From assembly GCA_937918955.1 (NCBI GenBank), contig CAKZRZ010000038.1, positions 1 through 56,136 of the forward strand: 56,136 nt of DNA, in the 5' to 3' direction. A model generated the notes under the pieces. It had not been told where the DNA came from and searched no databases. It saw only the letters and a program-made list of their open reading frames with translations. Positions within the stretch are counted from its first letter, which is position 1. The number at the start of each line of letters is the position of its first letter. The translations under genes were made by a program, and so were the position numbers. Positions 54,573-56,136 of the stretch are shown here, one piece after another. Source of the DNA: an uncultured Arenicella sp. (GTDB taxonomy: Bacteria; Pseudomonadota; Gammaproteobacteria; Arenicellales; Arenicellaceae).

Positions 54573-54725
54573 GCCAACAAGATGCACTAATTGCCTAAAG
54601 GGTCGCAACTAATTTCATGTTTTTACGATATTCTTGGCAATAAGTTACCTATCAGGAATACCCAAACGAAAACAGCCCTAAAAACCGGTGCGCAGTTCGT
54701 ATTTAGCCGCACCAGCTCTTATACG

Positions 54726-55937
54726 CTACTGCAAATCAAAATGTCTGGAGATCGCGGTAAAGGCCGCCTCAGTTTCGTTAAAACGAGTTAGAAAGTCGTT
54801 ATCAGCCGAGGTTTTTACAATCACCAAATCACGCTTCGGATCAACCCATATAAATTGACCATAAACGCCCGCGGCAAAATACACTCCTCGCTCGTATTGT
54901 GGCAGCCAAAAGTGATAGCTATAGCCACGACCGCCATAACTTTCGCCGCCCGGAGCATGGCTAGCCGATGCTGGTTTTGGCAGCTTCTCCAGCCAATCGC
55001 TCGGCAAGACTTCGGCTCCTAAGCCTTTGCCATTACTCGCATCTAAATAGAATTGACCAAAACGTGCGTAATCTCGCAAGCGCGCGTTCAAACAACAATA
55101 ACCTAGCGCAATGCCCTTCTCATCATCTCGATGTCGAAGCCAAGTAGCATCGGCTTCCATGCCCATTGGTTGCCATATTTTCTGGCTGATAATTTCGGCA
55201 ATAGATTGCTTGTAAACGCCTCTTAGAACCGCTGACAAAACGTGAGAATTGGGAGAAATATAATCAAAATCACTAAAGGCCTCTCGACTCTTTTTAAACC
55301 GCTTTAGCAATAAGTCGGGATCTTTGCCTAAGATAAAGCTGTCGAAGAAAAACGGCCGTATATCTGAATCGTCGGAAACATAATCCTCGTTAAATTCAAC
55401 ACCCGTGCTCATTGCCAGCAAGCTTTTTAATGAACTTTCACCAAAATCGGAGCCGGCATACTGAGGCGCATATTTCGCAGCAGTGTCGTCAAGGCTATCA
55501 ATCAACCCCTCTTCTAGCGCCATAACAATCGCCGTGGCAATAAAGCTCTTAGCAACCGACCAAGAGGTAAATAGTGAGTCACGCGCACCGCCATTTAAGT
55601 ACTGCTCGTGGCGTAACACGCCGCCTTTGAGCACTAACAAGCCAGTGGTTCCAGATTCTTCTAAAAACTGATCTAAGCTCTTTCGTTGGCCCTCAAAACT
55701 GAAATCTATTGCCAAAGGTGCCTGCTGCTCGGAAAACTTAGAAATACCAGCACCTTTTTGAACCATTCTATGCGGCACAATATCGCTCATTGTTCGAAAG
55801 CTTGTTGCTATCTGGCTGGGGTCTTCAAGCACCGCCATGCGCGCTGGCGAGAAATCAGACCAAGGGCGGTAATACCAAGTTGCGAATGCGAGCGATACCA
55901 GCAAAACGAGTACAGCAATCGATTTTAATAATTTCAT
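54726..55937 (-). CDS. Membrane-anchored class C beta-lactamase-like serine hydrolase
   Basis: 403 residues from the ATG at 55937; the longer frame needs a TTG at 55979. An N-terminal helix (KSIAVLVLLVSLAFATWYYRPW) anchors it to the membrane or serves as a signal. The beta-lactamase/penicillin-binding fold shows the nucleophile motif S127-V-A-K130 (TSWSVAKSF), DYISPNSHVL (the Y-x-N equivalent) and GGRGYSYHFW near the end. EstB-like esterases and D-aminopeptidases share this fold, so true beta-lactamase activity is not implied. It stands next to the sigma operon but on its own. Confidence 0.88.
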   Translation of the reverse strand: MKLLKSIAVLVLLVSLAFATWYYRPWSDFSPARMAVLEDPSQIATSFRTMSDIVPHRMVQKGAGISKFSEQQAPLAIDFSFEGQRKSLDQFLEESGTTGLLVLKGGVLRHEQYLNGGARDSLFTSWSVAKSFIATAIVMALEEGLIDSLDDTAAKYAPQYAGSDFGESSLKSLLAMSTGVEFNEDYVSDDSDIRPFFFDSFILGKDPDLLLKRFKKSREAFSDFDYISPNSHVLSAVLRGVYKQSIAEIISQKIWQPMGMEADATWLRHRDDEKGIALGYCCLNARLRDYARFGQFYLDASNGKGLGAEVLPSDWLEKLPKPASASHAPGGESYGGRGYSYHFWLPQYERGVYFAAGVYGQFIWVDPKRDLVIVKTSADNDFLTRFNETEAAFTAISRHFDLQ

Positions 55938-56136
55938 AATTGATTCAACATAGTGTTTTTTAGAAAGCGGTCGATACAAAAGTAGATCTAAACATCAGAG
56001 CTCGTTAGCTCATACTCCGGCGCCGTAATCAGGACAATAGAGCATGATTGTGAATTTGAGGTTCGTGTAGAAGTGTCCATCATAGAATTTAGTATAAACT
56101 ACTGACATTGCAATTTACTCTGACCCCCTTGTTAGT
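55938..56136. other. Window-end intergenic sequence
   Basis: No coding frame or recognisable structure is seen between the hydrolase start and the right edge. The promoter of the hydrolase should lie here, but I found no convincing boxes. Confidence 0.3.

Noticed and set aside
1-56136. Mobile element, prophage, CRISPR or toxin-antitoxin system
   Set aside because: No transposase, integrase, terminal repeats, cas-like genes, spacer arrays or small toxin/antitoxin pair was found.

Overview
The window (about 56 kb) reads as ordinary chromosome of a free-living, probably marine, gammaproteobacterium. The basis is a moderate GC content, Shine-Dalgarno-led genes, a SoxR of classic proteobacterial type with an Escherichia-like operator, a TIGR02647 protein, a large TonB-dependent receptor, a sodium:alanine symporter, a bile-acid:sodium-type symporter and many exported hydrolases. 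The genus cannot be fixed from sequence reading alone; an Arenicella-like or other marine lineage is a guess. I see no rRNA, tRNA, CRISPR array, insertion sequence, integrase or phage gene.

Layout. 1-7.4 kb: the start of a gene running off the left edge, a MATE exporter, an exported choice-of-anchor I beta-propeller-like protein, a secreted trypsin-like protease translationally coupled to an FHA-domain membrane protein, and an exported alpha/beta hydrolase. 7.4-12 kb: a galactose/galactonate island made of a GH36 alpha-galactosidase, a FadR-type GntR regulator and galactonate dehydratase (dgoD), with a near-identical 19-bp element upstream of both the regulator and dgoD. 12-13.6 kb: soxR divergent from a VOC-fold gene, with a textbook SoxR box between them. 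13.6-21 kb: PepSY membrane protein, GST, START-domain protein, HD-domain protein, hemolysin III, N-acyl-D-amino-acid deacylase and a BASS symporter, with a small 18-bp tandem repeat between two convergent genes. 21-27.5 kb: a polyprenol-type glycosyltransferase divergent from a GT-C-like membrane transferase, small exported and membrane proteins, and a membrane-bound LytTR regulator divergent from a small unknown gene. 27.6-32.8 kb: an S33 peptidase-natA-natB operon, an ExoD-like gene and an exported cyclophilin. 33-38 kb: TonB-dependent receptor, S1/P1 nuclease and a GT4 transferase. 38-41.3 kb: TPR-sulfotransferase and a DUF3179 protein whose start codon lies in an inverted repeat. 41.4-46.1 kb: a four-gene operon (outer-membrane barrel, CslA-like GT2, GT-C-like transferase, alpha/beta hydrolase) that looks like an uncharacterised glycan synthesis/export locus. 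46-51.4 kb: TIGR02647, DUF1801 and RDD proteins, a cytochrome P450, a frameshifted MarR gene that keeps a perfect operator, and an AGCS symporter. 51.6-56 kb: a second member of the small unknown family, an ECF sigma/anti-sigma/PDZ/racemase operon, and a class C beta-lactamase-like hydrolase.

The main themes are envelope and extracellular chemistry (glycan synthesis, exported hydrolases, nutrient uptake) and stress sensing (SoxR, ECF sigma, LytTR). The most promising undescribed items are the barrel/CslA/GT-C/hydrolase operon, the sigma/anti-sigma/PDZ module, the two-member small-protein family at 27.2 and 51.6 kb, the shared galactonate operator, and the hairpin over the DUF3179 start codon. 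All functions rest on recognised motifs in translations; no database search was run.
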